Of a stretch of DNA of 64,000 bases, positions 54,518-62,952 are shown in pieces. The stretch comes from Streptosporangiales bacterium (GTDB taxonomy: Bacteria; Actinomycetota; Actinomycetes; Streptosporangiales; WHST01): the NCBI GenBank assembly GCA_009379825.1, contig WHTA01000019.1:20030-84029 (forward strand), read 5' to 3'. Made by a program: the position numbers and the translations under genes. Below the pieces are notes generated by a model. That model was given only the letters and a program-made list of their open reading frames with translations. It searched no databases and was not told the origin of the DNA. The number at the start of each line of letters is the position of its first letter. The stretch's first letter is position 1.

Positions 54518-55900
54518 CTACGCGGTGGCCGCGAACGCAGCGTCCGGCAACCGATCTTGTACGTCGGTGCCGAGCACTACGTCAAGGGCTTCGAGTTCGG
54601 ACTGGATCTCCGCGACCGGTAGCTGGCGGGGTGTAGCACCTCGCGCCGCCGCCTTGGCCGCGGCTATCCCCGCCGCCTGCCCGGTCAGCGCGCATGCCGG
54701 GGTGTTCCTGGTCGAACCGAAGGCGACCGGATCCGCGGCTATACAGCGGCCTGCCGTCAGCAGGCCTTCGACGCCGGCCGGCAGCAGCACGCGGTACGGC
54801 ATCCCGTAGCCCGAGCCGACCCCGCGCATGATCGCGCGTTCACCGCCGGGCTCATGGATGTCGATGGGTGCGTTGCACAGGCCGATCGCGTCGTCGAAGC
54901 GTGCCTCCCCGGTCACGTCCGACTCGGTCAGCACGTAGTCGCCGCTGATCCTGCGGGTCTCGCGTACCCCGAGTACCGGTGCTACGTCGAGCAGGACCGC
55001 ATCGGCGAAGCCGGCCACATAGCTCTTCAGGAAGTCGAATGCGCAGTAGGCCTGTTTGCGAATATCCAGTACGGCCCGGCTCCGGACACGCGCGTCGAGT
55101 GCGTTGCCCTGTACGCGGGTGACGTTGACGTTGATCTCGCCGGGCAACATCCCCGCCTTCATGGTGATGCTGTTGCGCGGCACGATCCACTCGAACCCGT
55201 TCTCCCGAGCGTGCTGGATGCGCTGGGTGAATCCGGTCGCGAAGAACTTCAGCACGTAGTCGGCGGCGGTGTTCGCCGGCTCCGGCACCACCAACTCCGA
55301 GATGTCGTCCTGATGCTGCCGGCAGTACGCCGCCAGCTCGTTGAAGTCGACGTTCAGTATTCGGAAGTAGCTCGTCATCGGCTGCATCAGCCCGTCGTCG
55401 CGTCCGATCATGAACTCCGCGCCGGCGAGCGTCGCCACGTCGCCGTCCCCCGTCGCGTCCACCAGCGTGCGCGCCGTGACCAACTGTGGACCTTCCTTTG
55501 TGAAGAGTTCGAGCCCCGTGACTCGGTGCTCGTGTTCGACGGCTCCGGTCGCATGCGCGAAGAGCAGCACCTCGACCGACGCTTCCTCGAGCACTTCGAT
55601 GATCACCCGCTGCATCACCTCCGAGTCGAACACGCCGGTATAAGCACCCCAGTAGCTGTGTTGGGTCTCCGGGTCGGCGCCACCGTGCCGAGCTGCCCGC
55701 GTGATCAGCTCTCGATAGACACCCGGCTGCACGATGCCGGTCGGCTTGGTCAACCGCCCGCCGGTGATGAGGCCACCGATCAGACCACTGGATTCGACCA
55801 GGAGAGTCCGTACGTTCTGCCGCGCGGCCGCGACCGCGGCGACCACGCCGGTCATGCCGGCTCCGGCCACCACGACGTCATAGTCTCCGAACAGTTTCAT
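54518..55900 (-). CDS. FAD-dependent oxidoreductase (FAD_oxidored family)
   Basis: 460-residue flavoprotein. 'DYDVVVAGAGMTGVVAAVAAARQNVRTLLVESSGLIGG' is the Rossmann FAD site, and 'ATGDGDVATLAGAEF' and 'GRCIAADPVAFGSTRNTPACALTGQAAGIAAAKAA' are the later conserved blocks. These proteins are found in catabolic clusters and oxidise or reduce ring substrates; the exact reaction is unknown. ATG 55900. Last gene of the amidohydrolase/Rieske operon, on the same strand. Confidence 0.82.
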   Translation of the reverse strand: MKLFGDYDVVVAGAGMTGVVAAVAAARQNVRTLLVESSGLIGGLITGGRLTKPTGIVQPGVYRELITRAARHGGADPETQHSYWGAYTGVFDSEVMQRVIIEVLEEASVEVLLFAHATGAVEHEHRVTGLELFTKEGPQLVTARTLVDATGDGDVATLAGAEFMIGRDDGLMQPMTSYFRILNVDFNELAAYCRQHQDDISELVVPEPANTAADYVLKFFATGFTQRIQHARENGFEWIVPRNSITMKAGMLPGEINVNVTRVQGNALDARVRSRAVLDIRKQAYCAFDFLKSYVAGFADAVLLDVAPVLGVRETRRISGDYVLTESDVTGEARFDDAIGLCNAPIDIHEPGGERAIMRGVGSGYGMPYRVLLPAGVEGLLTAGRCIAADPVAFGSTRNTPACALTGQAAGIAAAKAAARGATPRQLPVAEIQSELEALDVVLGTDVQDRLPDAAFAATA

Positions 55901-55954
55901 GCCGGCTCTCTCCCAGATGTGGTCGGTCTTGCGGTACGAGGTCTTCAGTGCGCG

Positions 55955-57304
55955 TCAAGACATGCCTTGAGCGACGAGTTCGATGACTCCCTTCACGGCT
56001 CCGTACGACGCCCATATCCCGACGACGCCAACCGCGCAGAGGACGACGTTCGTCCACCACCTGTTGGTGTATCCCGGCAGCATGAGTCGCTTGTTGTTGG
56101 TCAACACGAGCGTGCCGACGATGATGACCGGTGCGAGTATCGCCGCCGTCGAACTTCCCGCGACCGTCAGCACGAGGACGTCGGGCAGACCCGGGAGCGC
56201 GAACGCCAGCGGGATCACGACCATCACGCCGATCTGCAGCCAGTTGAACAGTGGGTCGCGGGAACCTTCGCCGTAGCGCTGCCGACGGGCAGGCAGTGAC
56301 TCGTACAGGCCACGGAACAGGATCTGCGTGTAGCCCGTGGCATAGGCCGGGAACGAGCTGAAGGCGACGAAGAACAGGCCGATCCAGAAGATCCACGGAC
56401 CCACGGGACCGACCGCCGCCTGCATGACCGCGGCGAGATCTGTGATGCCTTCGACCTGCATGCCGCGCGACCGGGCGATCTCCGCGCCAACGATCCAAAC
56501 CGCCAGGTTCACTACGATCACCGCGAGCACGCCGACGAGCAGATCGACGCGCTGCAGTTTCAGGAATGCGGGGCCGTTCCAGCCCTTCTCCCGGATGAAC
56601 TCGGGGTACATCAGGTTGCCTGCCGAGCCGCCCACAGCGCCTATGATCGCGGCCGCGACCAGCAGCGAGGAGAACATGCCCTGGTTCTCGGGTAGCTGGA
56701 AAGCCAGTCCGGACACGAGCTCGCCGGCGTCCGGACTGGAGAATATGGCGCTCGTGAGGAAGGCGATCACCAACACCGCGACCGTGACCCGCGCGAGGAT
56801 CTCCAACGCGCGATACCGGCTGCGCCGGAAAAGCAGCACTCCTGTGATCACCACCGTGACCGCCGTCCAGATGAAGACGCCCCATGTGTCGCCACCGACG
56901 CCGCCGGTCAGGTGGAACAGTGCGGTACCGACGGCGAGCGCCATGTAGGTCTGCAGAATGAAGCCCGAGATGAACGCCAGCACACCGACGATTGCCGGTA
57001 GGTGGCGCCACACGTGTGCGAGGCCGGAGATTACCGAGGGGTCGTCGACGGAGTTGCACAACCCGTACTTCGCGATGGCGAGAGTGAAGAAGTAGCGACT
57101 GACCAGGGCCAGCACCAGGACCCATATCAGCGAGTAACCGTAGTTCACGCCGGAGACCGAGGAATCCACCAGGTCGCCCGCACCGAGCCAGGACATGGTA
57201 ACCACCAGGCCTGGCCCGACGCTGCGCAAGTAGCCACGAAGTGTATTGGGCGGGACAGCGATTTGTTGTTGAACCTTGTTCGTCGTTTTGTCTACGGACG
57301 ACAT
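55955..57304 (-). CDS. Nramp-family-like transporter without the Nramp metal motif
   Basis: 449-residue protein with eleven or so helices and LeuT-like Nramp homology ('GPGLVVTMSWLGAGDLVDSS', 'GAVGGSAGNLMYPEFIREKGW', 'IFWIGLFFVAFSSFPAYATGYTQILFRGL'). Canonical Nramp carriers have DPGN in helix 1 and MPH in helix 6; here they read GAGD and 'GGSAGNLMYPEF', so divalent metal binding is doubtful. It may transport an organic acid or metal complex. ATG 57304 with GAGGGG upstream; an ATG at 57364 adds 20 residues. In the operon with the Rieske protein and amidohydrolases. Confidence 0.78.
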   Translation of the reverse strand: MSSVDKTTNKVQQQIAVPPNTLRGYLRSVGPGLVVTMSWLGAGDLVDSSVSGVNYGYSLIWVLVLALVSRYFFTLAIAKYGLCNSVDDPSVISGLAHVWRHLPAIVGVLAFISGFILQTYMALAVGTALFHLTGGVGGDTWGVFIWTAVTVVITGVLLFRRSRYRALEILARVTVAVLVIAFLTSAIFSSPDAGELVSGLAFQLPENQGMFSSLLVAAAIIGAVGGSAGNLMYPEFIREKGWNGPAFLKLQRVDLLVGVLAVIVVNLAVWIVGAEIARSRGMQVEGITDLAAVMQAAVGPVGPWIFWIGLFFVAFSSFPAYATGYTQILFRGLYESLPARRQRYGEGSRDPLFNWLQIGVMVVIPLAFALPGLPDVLVLTVAGSSTAAILAPVIIVGTLVLTNNKRLMLPGYTNRWWTNVVLCAVGVVGIWASYGAVKGVIELVAQGMS

Positions 57305-57385
57305 GTGAGCAACCCCTCGTCGTTGAGGTTCGTCGATCGAAGCTGTCCCCCGCGTAGACGACACCTACTAGCGAGCGTGCGTCAG

Positions 57386-57856
57386 TTACAGCGACACGAC
57401 AACGTATTCACCATCACGAGTGACCAAGTACGTCTCGGCCACGTACGGCCCCTTCTGCAAACCTGCACCTACCAGTTCCGCATCGTCGCTCAACAGCTCA
57501 GCGCCGGTTTCGACCTGGACGTCGTACCGGCGCACGCGTGTCTTCTTCGGGTCCAACCAGGACTGGCCGGTTCGTACGTCGAACTCCCATTGATGCCAGG
57601 GACAGCGGATGAACTCACCGCGCCGGACGTACTCGTACTCCCCGGGCTCCTTCGAGACCACCATTCCGGACAGAACACCCTGGCACAGCGGGCCACCCGC
57701 ATGCGGGCACGTGTTCCGTACGGCGAAGTACTCACCGTTGACGTTGAAAACGCCGACCGACCGACCCTCGATATCGACGATCTTGCGTTCTCCCGGTGGG
57801 ATTTCCGCCGCGGTGCCGACGACGAACAGCCTCCTGTTGTTCACTGGCACGCTCAT
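57386..57856 (-). CDS. Rieske [2Fe-2S] ferredoxin
   Basis: 156-residue Rieske protein with the two cluster motifs CPHAGGPLCQG (C-x-H) and CPWHQWEFDVRTG (C-x2-H). It is the soluble ferredoxin type used by ring-hydroxylating or demethylating oxygenases. No terminal oxygenase is in the window, so its electron partner may be the FAD oxidoreductase two genes on. ATG 57856 starts two bases after the amidohydrolase stop; a TTG just before is out of preference. Confidence 0.87.
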   Translation of the reverse strand: MSVPVNNRRLFVVGTAAEIPPGERKIVDIEGRSVGVFNVNGEYFAVRNTCPHAGGPLCQGVLSGMVVSKEPGEYEYVRRGEFIRCPWHQWEFDVRTGQSWLDPKKTRVRRYDVQVETGAELLSDDAELVGAGLQKGPYVAETYLVTRDGEYVVVSL

Positions 57857-57858
57857 GG

Positions 57859-58962
57859 TCAAATCCCGTAGAACGAACGGGCATTCTCGCGCATGACCAG
57901 TTCACGCAGGTCTTTCGGCAGCTTCACCTGGAACGCTCTGTGCGGATTGTCGAAGTCCCAATGGGGGTAGTCGGTGGAGAACATCAGCGTCTGTTCGCCG
58001 ACCTGCTGGATGAGGTCGAGGACGTGGCGCGGGTTCTCCGGTTCCTCCATCGGCTGCGTCGTGATCTTGACATGGTCCCGAACGTAGTCGGACGGCAGCC
58101 GCTGCAAGTGCGGCACTTCTTCGCGCATCCGGTGGAACAGGTCGTCCAGCCGCCACACCAGCGGCGGTACCCACGCGAATCCGCCCTCGATCAGCGCGAC
58201 TTTCAGGTTCGGGAAGCGATCGAAGACACCCTCCATGATGAGGCTCGTCAGCTGGGCCTGGAACGCCATCGACATGACGCTGTGGTCCTCGATGTAGTAC
58301 GAAGGCCAACCGCCCGACGTGATGGGAGACACCGTCGTCGAGGCGAAGTGAATCCCGATGGGGAGTTCACAGCGCTCGGCCGCCTCGAACATTGGCCAGT
58401 ACCGCCGGCGACCGAGTGGCTCCTTCGTACGTGGGAACAACAGGACCTGGACGAAACCGGGATGCTCCGCAGCCCGCTCGATCTCCTTGGCCGCCAGGTC
58501 CGGTGTCTCGAAAGCCACGGTGATCGACGCGCGCAGCCGCGAGTCCTGGTCCAGCCAGTGCTCGACCTGCCACTCGTTGACGGCACGGGCGAGCGCTGCA
58601 CCGTACTCCTCGTTGCGCTGCTCCGCGGCGCGGTAGAGGCAGTTCAGGATGGCACAGTCGATCCCGTACAGGTCGAGCAACTGCTCCCGCATGAACGGGA
58701 GATCCGAGCCGGGAAGCTGGCCGGAGGGCGGCCACGAGTCGACGCGGGAGCCGCCAGCCGGGCTCACCTTCGGGTACCGGTAGCCCTTCAGGTAGGGCGA
58801 GTAGGTGCGCGAGCCCACGAGTTCGGCGTACGAACGCCATTTCGCGGACAGGTACGGTCGCAGCGCCGCATCGGAGGGAACCGCGTTGTGGACGTCGCAG
58901 TCGATCAGGCCGACGCGGGTCGAGTCCGGGGCCGCGATCGCGGACGTCGCTTGGCTGGCCAT
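57859..58962 (-). CDS. Amidohydrolase family protein (ACMSD-like, paralogue A)
   Basis: 367-residue TIM-barrel metal hydrolase or decarboxylase of the amidohydrolase_2 group. 'LIDCDVHNAVP' (metal site), 'GIHFASTTVSP', 'SLIMEGVFDRFPNLKVALIEGGFAW' and 'MFSTDYPHWDFDNPHRAF' (catalytic Asp) follow in the normal order. ATG 58962 has AAGGAGG eight bases upstream; the frame to 59118 covers the intergenic region. It is paralogous to the preceding gene. Such proteins decarboxylate or hydrolyse aromatic acids, lactones or amides. Confidence 0.85.
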   Translation of the reverse strand: MASQATSAIAAPDSTRVGLIDCDVHNAVPSDAALRPYLSAKWRSYAELVGSRTYSPYLKGYRYPKVSPAGGSRVDSWPPSGQLPGSDLPFMREQLLDLYGIDCAILNCLYRAAEQRNEEYGAALARAVNEWQVEHWLDQDSRLRASITVAFETPDLAAKEIERAAEHPGFVQVLLFPRTKEPLGRRRYWPMFEAAERCELPIGIHFASTTVSPITSGGWPSYYIEDHSVMSMAFQAQLTSLIMEGVFDRFPNLKVALIEGGFAWVPPLVWRLDDLFHRMREEVPHLQRLPSDYVRDHVKITTQPMEEPENPRHVLDLIQQVGEQTLMFSTDYPHWDFDNPHRAFQVKLPKDLRELVMRENARSFYGI

Positions 58963-58981
58963 CGGTGTGCCCTCCTTGCCG

Positions 58982-60046
58982 TCACGTGACGACGCTGGGG
59001 AAATCCAGTCGGTAGAGTTCGGCTGCGTTGCGCCACATGACCTGTTCGCGTTCGGTGGACGACAGATGGCGCAACAGAGACGTTTCCGGGTCGCGGTGAT
59101 GCCAGTGTGGATAGTCACTCGCGTACAGCAGCAACTCCGTGGACCCGAGCTGCGTGACGAGCCGCTGCACGGCGTCGGTGCCCTCCGGCCCGTCGAACGG
59201 CGCCACGGTGAACTTGACGTGCTTGCGGACCACCTCGAACGGCAGCTCGTTCACCCATGGGATCTCGCGCCGTAGGCCCTTCCAGTTCTTGTCCAGCCGC
59301 CACATCAGGGAGGGGAGCCAGCTGACCCCGCTCTCCAACATGACGACCGTGACCTCGGGGAACTTCTGGAACACGCCCTCGCAGACCAAACTGATCAGTT
59401 GTGACTGCATCGCACCGGACGCCGCAGCGTAGTCCTCGATGCAGTAGGACGGCCAACCGACCGGTAGCAACGGGTTCGCACCAGCGACTCCCGGGTGGAT
59501 ACCGACCGGCAGGTTGCGCTCGGCCGCCGCCTGGAAGATGGGCCAGTAGCAGCGTCGCCCCAGTGGCATCTCGGAGAAGGCGAGCAGCAGGACCTGTACG
59601 AAGCCGGGGTGCTCGGCGCAGCGGTGGATCTCCTCCGCCGCACGCGCCGGATCTTGGGTGGGCACCACGATCGACGCACGGAACCTCGGGTCGGCTTCGA
59701 GCCAGTGGGCCACCTGCCAGTCGTTGAGGGCTCGCGCCATCGCGACCGCCCAGTCCTCGTTGTGGATGGGCTGGATCGCGTAGAGACAGTTGAGGATCGC
59801 GATCTCGGCCGCGCCGTCGTCAAGGACCTGCTTGCGTACCAGCGCGGTGTCCGAGCCGGGCTGCGCGTTGCCGTTACGCGTCTCCGGTCTGGCTGACAGC
59901 TCCATGTTCGGCGGGTAGTAGCCGGGTGTGAGGCTGTCCACCCCGTGCTCGACGCAGTAGTCGCTCCAGCGGGTCGGCAGGTAAGGAAAGAGCTCGGAGA
60001 TGTCGGGGACGGCATTGTGCACGTCACAGTCGACTCGCCCGGTCAT
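58982..60046 (-). CDS. Amidohydrolase family protein (ACMSD-like, paralogue B)
   Basis: 354-residue amidohydrolase_2 protein with 'RVDCDVHNAVPDISELFPYL', 'GIHPGVAGANPLLPVGWPSY', 'SLVCEGVFQKFPEVTVVMLESGVSWLP' and 'YASDYPHWHHRDPETSL'. The clear match to the next gene's protein in motif order and spacing shows duplication and divergence. First gene of the operon; a GntR gene and perfect palindrome lie upstream. Two related enzymes in series may act on successive intermediates or form a heteromer. Confidence 0.85.
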   Translation of the reverse strand: MTGRVDCDVHNAVPDISELFPYLPTRWSDYCVEHGVDSLTPGYYPPNMELSARPETRNGNAQPGSDTALVRKQVLDDGAAEIAILNCLYAIQPIHNEDWAVAMARALNDWQVAHWLEADPRFRASIVVPTQDPARAAEEIHRCAEHPGFVQVLLLAFSEMPLGRRCYWPIFQAAAERNLPVGIHPGVAGANPLLPVGWPSYCIEDYAAASGAMQSQLISLVCEGVFQKFPEVTVVMLESGVSWLPSLMWRLDKNWKGLRREIPWVNELPFEVVRKHVKFTVAPFDGPEGTDAVQRLVTQLGSTELLLYASDYPHWHHRDPETSLLRHLSSTEREQVMWRNAAELYRLDFPSVVT

Positions 60047-60176
60047 GGCCGCTCTTCGTTCGTCCGGGCGCGGGCGGAGCCGTCCGCGGACGATGTCTTC
60101 GCCGTCGGGTCGAGCGACCGCGGCGACAGCTCGGCGATGAGCGCATCGGGCATGACGACCACCATGCGGTTGGTGT

Positions 60177-60198
60177 ACTGATATACCAAGATATCAGT
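60177..60198. promoter_or_regulatory. Perfect GntR-type operator (ACTGATAT-N6-ATATCAGT)
   Basis: Eight-base perfect arms with six-base spacer, 131 bases before the amidohydrolase operon start and 40 bases after the GntR stop. The overlapping TTGGT...ACCAA adds a second symmetric element (60169-60188). A likely site for the adjacent GntR/FCD regulator. Confidence 0.6.
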
Positions 60199-60237
60199 CA
60201 CGCTCGCACCACGGAAGAGCCCGAGACACGGCCCTGA

Positions 60238-60966
60238 CTACGTGTCGGCGTCCCAGTGCTTCTCGAAGAGGGCCAGGGAGCTCTCGATGTGCTTGCGCGC
60301 CCTGGAGGTGGCGGTGTCGGCATCGCCCGCCTGCACAGCCGCGAGGATCTCGCAGTGCTCGTCGTACTCTTCCCGCCAAACGGGCCACACGGTGCGCTCC
60401 CACACCACGACGAAGCCCAGTGAGATCAGGTCCTGCATCTCGTCGAGCTGGGCGATCACCAACTCGTTGCCGGCCTGGGAGTACAGGGCCCGGTGGAAGC
60501 GGCGGTTGGCCAGGCTCAGCTTGATCTGGTCGTCGGCATCGAGCAGCGCCTTCGACGCCTCGAGCGCCGCAGCTGCGTCCGCGTAGGTCTGCGCCGATCC
60601 TCGAGCGGTCGCCCGGCCGGTAGCCCACGGTTCCAGCAGCAGGCGGGTCTCGAACACCTTCCACATGTCGTCGAAACTGGGGCGCCGCACGACGACCCCG
60701 CGATTGTGGGACACCCGCACCAGACCGGTGCTGGCCAATGAGATCAACGCCTCGCGGACGGGCGTCTTGGACACCCCGAGCATGGCCGCAAGGTGCCGTT
60801 CGACGAGCGTGTCGCCTGGCTTGAACTTGCCGGCAATGATCATGTCCCGCAACGTGGACCTGACCAGGCTAGTCCGTGTCGTCGTTTCGCCCAACAGGAC
60901 CGACGGCACGTCGGCGCTGCCCCGCTCGATGACGGCAAGCTCGGTAACCTCATCATCGCCCTGCAC
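60238..60966 (-). CDS. GntR/FadR-family transcriptional regulator
   Basis: 242-residue GntR protein: winged helix 'MIIAGKFKPGDTLVERHLAAMLGVSKTPVREALISLASTGLV' (42-83) and FCD domain ('ANRRFHRALYSQAGNELVIAQLDEM', 'YDEHCEILAAVQAGDADTATSRARKHIESSL'). GTG 60966 follows TATCCT plus six bases (leaderless type). It stands just upstream of, and in line with, the amidohydrolase operon, with a perfect palindrome between them, so it is the probable regulator. Intact, unlike the other GntR in the window. Confidence 0.88.
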   Translation of the reverse strand: MQGDDEVTELAVIERGSADVPSVLLGETTTRTSLVRSTLRDMIIAGKFKPGDTLVERHLAAMLGVSKTPVREALISLASTGLVRVSHNRGVVVRRPSFDDMWKVFETRLLLEPWATGRATARGSAQTYADAAAALEASKALLDADDQIKLSLANRRFHRALYSQAGNELVIAQLDEMQDLISLGFVVVWERTVWPVWREEYDEHCEILAAVQAGDADTATSRARKHIESSLALFEKHWDADT

Positions 60967-61016
60967 ACGTCAAGGATAGCCACACAACCGCGACCGCTGT
61001 GTGTAATGTCGGCGCG

Positions 61017-62186
61017 GTGGAAGCGACTGTGGATGGTGCCGAGCTGGACTCCAGTGCGGTCGACACCGCCGTCGACCGGTTGCTCGACGTTCTCGACGCC
61101 GTTGACGCGGACGGCTGGTATCCCTCGCTGGAGGTCGTGCGTCCGTGGTCTGATCACAACCCGCGTATCACCGGCGAGTTCGCGCGTCCCGGCGCCATTC
61201 GGCGGTACCTGCGGCGCGAGTTGACGGCGCTGCTGTGCAAGGGAGCGGCGGTGACCGCGCGACCGTCGCGGCGGGCGTTGCCGTTCCATGATCCCGCCTT
61301 CTTTTCTGCGCTCGACGAGGATCGTTTCTATCGGCGGGCGAAGAAGCTGTTCTTGTTCGGACCGGAGCGGATGGCGTTGTCGTTGGATCGGTTGTCGCAC
61401 TATTGCGGCACGCCCGCGGAGTCGTTCCAGCGGCATGTCTTGTTCACGAACTACGCCATGCACGTCGAGGCGTTCCGGGAGCGATACGCCGACGCGCAAG
61501 GCCCTGAACGTGATGGGGCACAGATGCCGGCCTGGCATCACCAAACCCCGGACGGCGACGGCGTGAGCCTGGTGAACATCGGCGTCGGGCCGGCGAACGC
61601 GAAGACCATCACCGACCACCTCGCCGTACTGCGCCCTGATACGGCGATCATGATCGGACACTGTGGCGGGCTCCGGAACCATCAACGCCTCGGGGACTTC
61701 GTGCTGGCGACGTCCTACCTGCGCGCCGACCATGTACTCGACGACGTGCTGCCGCCCACCGTCCCCGTGACCCCGAACCACCGGCTCAGCACCTTCCTGC
61801 TGGACGCTCTCGAGTCCCGAGGCGCCCAGTACCGGCTCGGCGTGGTGTGCACCACCGACAACCGCAACTGGGAGTTCAACCAGGGCCCGACACTCACGGC
61901 GATGCAGACGGCGCGGTGCGTCGCGATCGACATGGAATCGGCCAGCATCGCGGCAAACGGCTTCCGCTACCGCATCCCCAACGCCGCGCTCCTGTGTGTG
62001 TCGGACAAACCGCTGCACGCATCACCGAAGCTGACTGCGAGCGCGGCAGCGTTCTACGAATCCAGCAAGCGCCAGCACATCGACATCGCCTTGTCGTGTC
62101 TGGACCGGGTCCGTCGCGAGTACCCACACGGCCTGCCACACCACGACATACGCTCCACCGACGAGCCGTTGCTCGGCACCCAGTAG
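61017..62186 (+). CDS. amn: AMP nucleosidase
   Basis: 389-residue protein with an N-terminal AMP-nucleosidase domain ('WYPSLEVVRPWSDHNPRITGEFARPGAIRRYLRREL') and a C-terminal purine-phosphorylase-like domain ('SLVNIGVGPANAKTITDHLAVLRPD', 'MIGHCGGLRNHQRLGDFV', 'CVAIDMESASIAANGFRYRIP'). It splits AMP to adenine and ribose 5-phosphate and so controls adenylate levels. Shorter than E. coli Amn but with the same order. GTG 61017 is preceded by TAATGT and seven bases (leaderless). Divergent from the GntR gene. Confidence 0.88.
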   Translation: MEATVDGAELDSSAVDTAVDRLLDVLDAVDADGWYPSLEVVRPWSDHNPRITGEFARPGAIRRYLRRELTALLCKGAAVTARPSRRALPFHDPAFFSALDEDRFYRRAKKLFLFGPERMALSLDRLSHYCGTPAESFQRHVLFTNYAMHVEAFRERYADAQGPERDGAQMPAWHHQTPDGDGVSLVNIGVGPANAKTITDHLAVLRPDTAIMIGHCGGLRNHQRLGDFVLATSYLRADHVLDDVLPPTVPVTPNHRLSTFLLDALESRGAQYRLGVVCTTDNRNWEFNQGPTLTAMQTARCVAIDMESASIAANGFRYRIPNAALLCVSDKPLHASPKLTASAAAFYESSKRQHIDIALSCLDRVRREYPHGLPHHDIRSTDEPLLGTQ

Positions 62187-62196
62187 GAGCTGTACC

Positions 62197-62670
62197 GAGT
62201 CTGCTGGCCAGCTCGGGCGTGCCGTTGCCGGTGCCCAGGTACGACGCGCTGTTGGTGTACGGCATCGCCCTCACCGTGGCAAGGTGACGGTGATCACCGC
62301 GTTCCACCTCATCGGCCTGGTGTTCGAGCTGGTGAAGGTGCGGCTCGGTTCGTGGAGCTATCCGGGCGAGGCGTTCACCAAGATCGGTGGGGTTCCGCTG
62401 TACAGCGGGTTCCTGTACGCGGCCGTGGGCAGCTACATCTGCCAGGCGTGGCGGCTACTCGAGCTGCGGGTGTCGGACTACCGCACCTGGCTCACCGCGG
62501 CGGTGGCCATCTACGTCAACTTCGTCACGCACCACTGGATCGTCGACCTGCGAGTGCCGCTCGCCGCACTGCTGCTCCTGACCGCGTGGCACACCTCCGT
62601 GCACTTCACCGTCGGCGGGCGCAGGTACCGGATGCCGCTGAGCCTTTCGCTCGCCTTGGCGGCTGCGTGA
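62197..62670 (+). pseudogene. DUF817-family membrane protein remnant
   Basis: Two pieces in different frames: 'PLPVPRYDALLVYGIALTV' ending at a TGA (62285-62287), then 'ITAFHLIGLVFELVKVRLGSWSYPGEAFTK' to 'HTSVHFTVGGRRYRMPLSL' ending at 62,670. DUF817 proteins usually span about 270 residues in eight or so helices; here the N-terminal part, a short middle segment and the C-terminal helices are missing. The remaining core would be inactive. It directly follows AMP nucleosidase. Confidence 0.7.
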
Positions 62671-62952
62671 AGATCAGCCGGACACGGGCGTCCTGGCCGC
62701 GGCGGCGACCGAGTCGGCCCGTCGCCCGAGTCGGTAGTTCTCGGTTCTTGCGGAGCGCGCCGAGCCACCGCGGGGGCCACGCTCTGCGATGCCGGACATG
62801 CGCATCGAGGTACCCTCGGTCCCGGTTTGCCTGTTGTCTCCGGCTTGGTTAGACAGGGTGGGCGTTCAGGCACCGGAGAGGAGAGGCGCGTCCGTGCAGT
62901 TGTCATCAGTCGGTTCAGCCAACGTCGGGCTCCAGACTCCGGTGCGGAGAAC

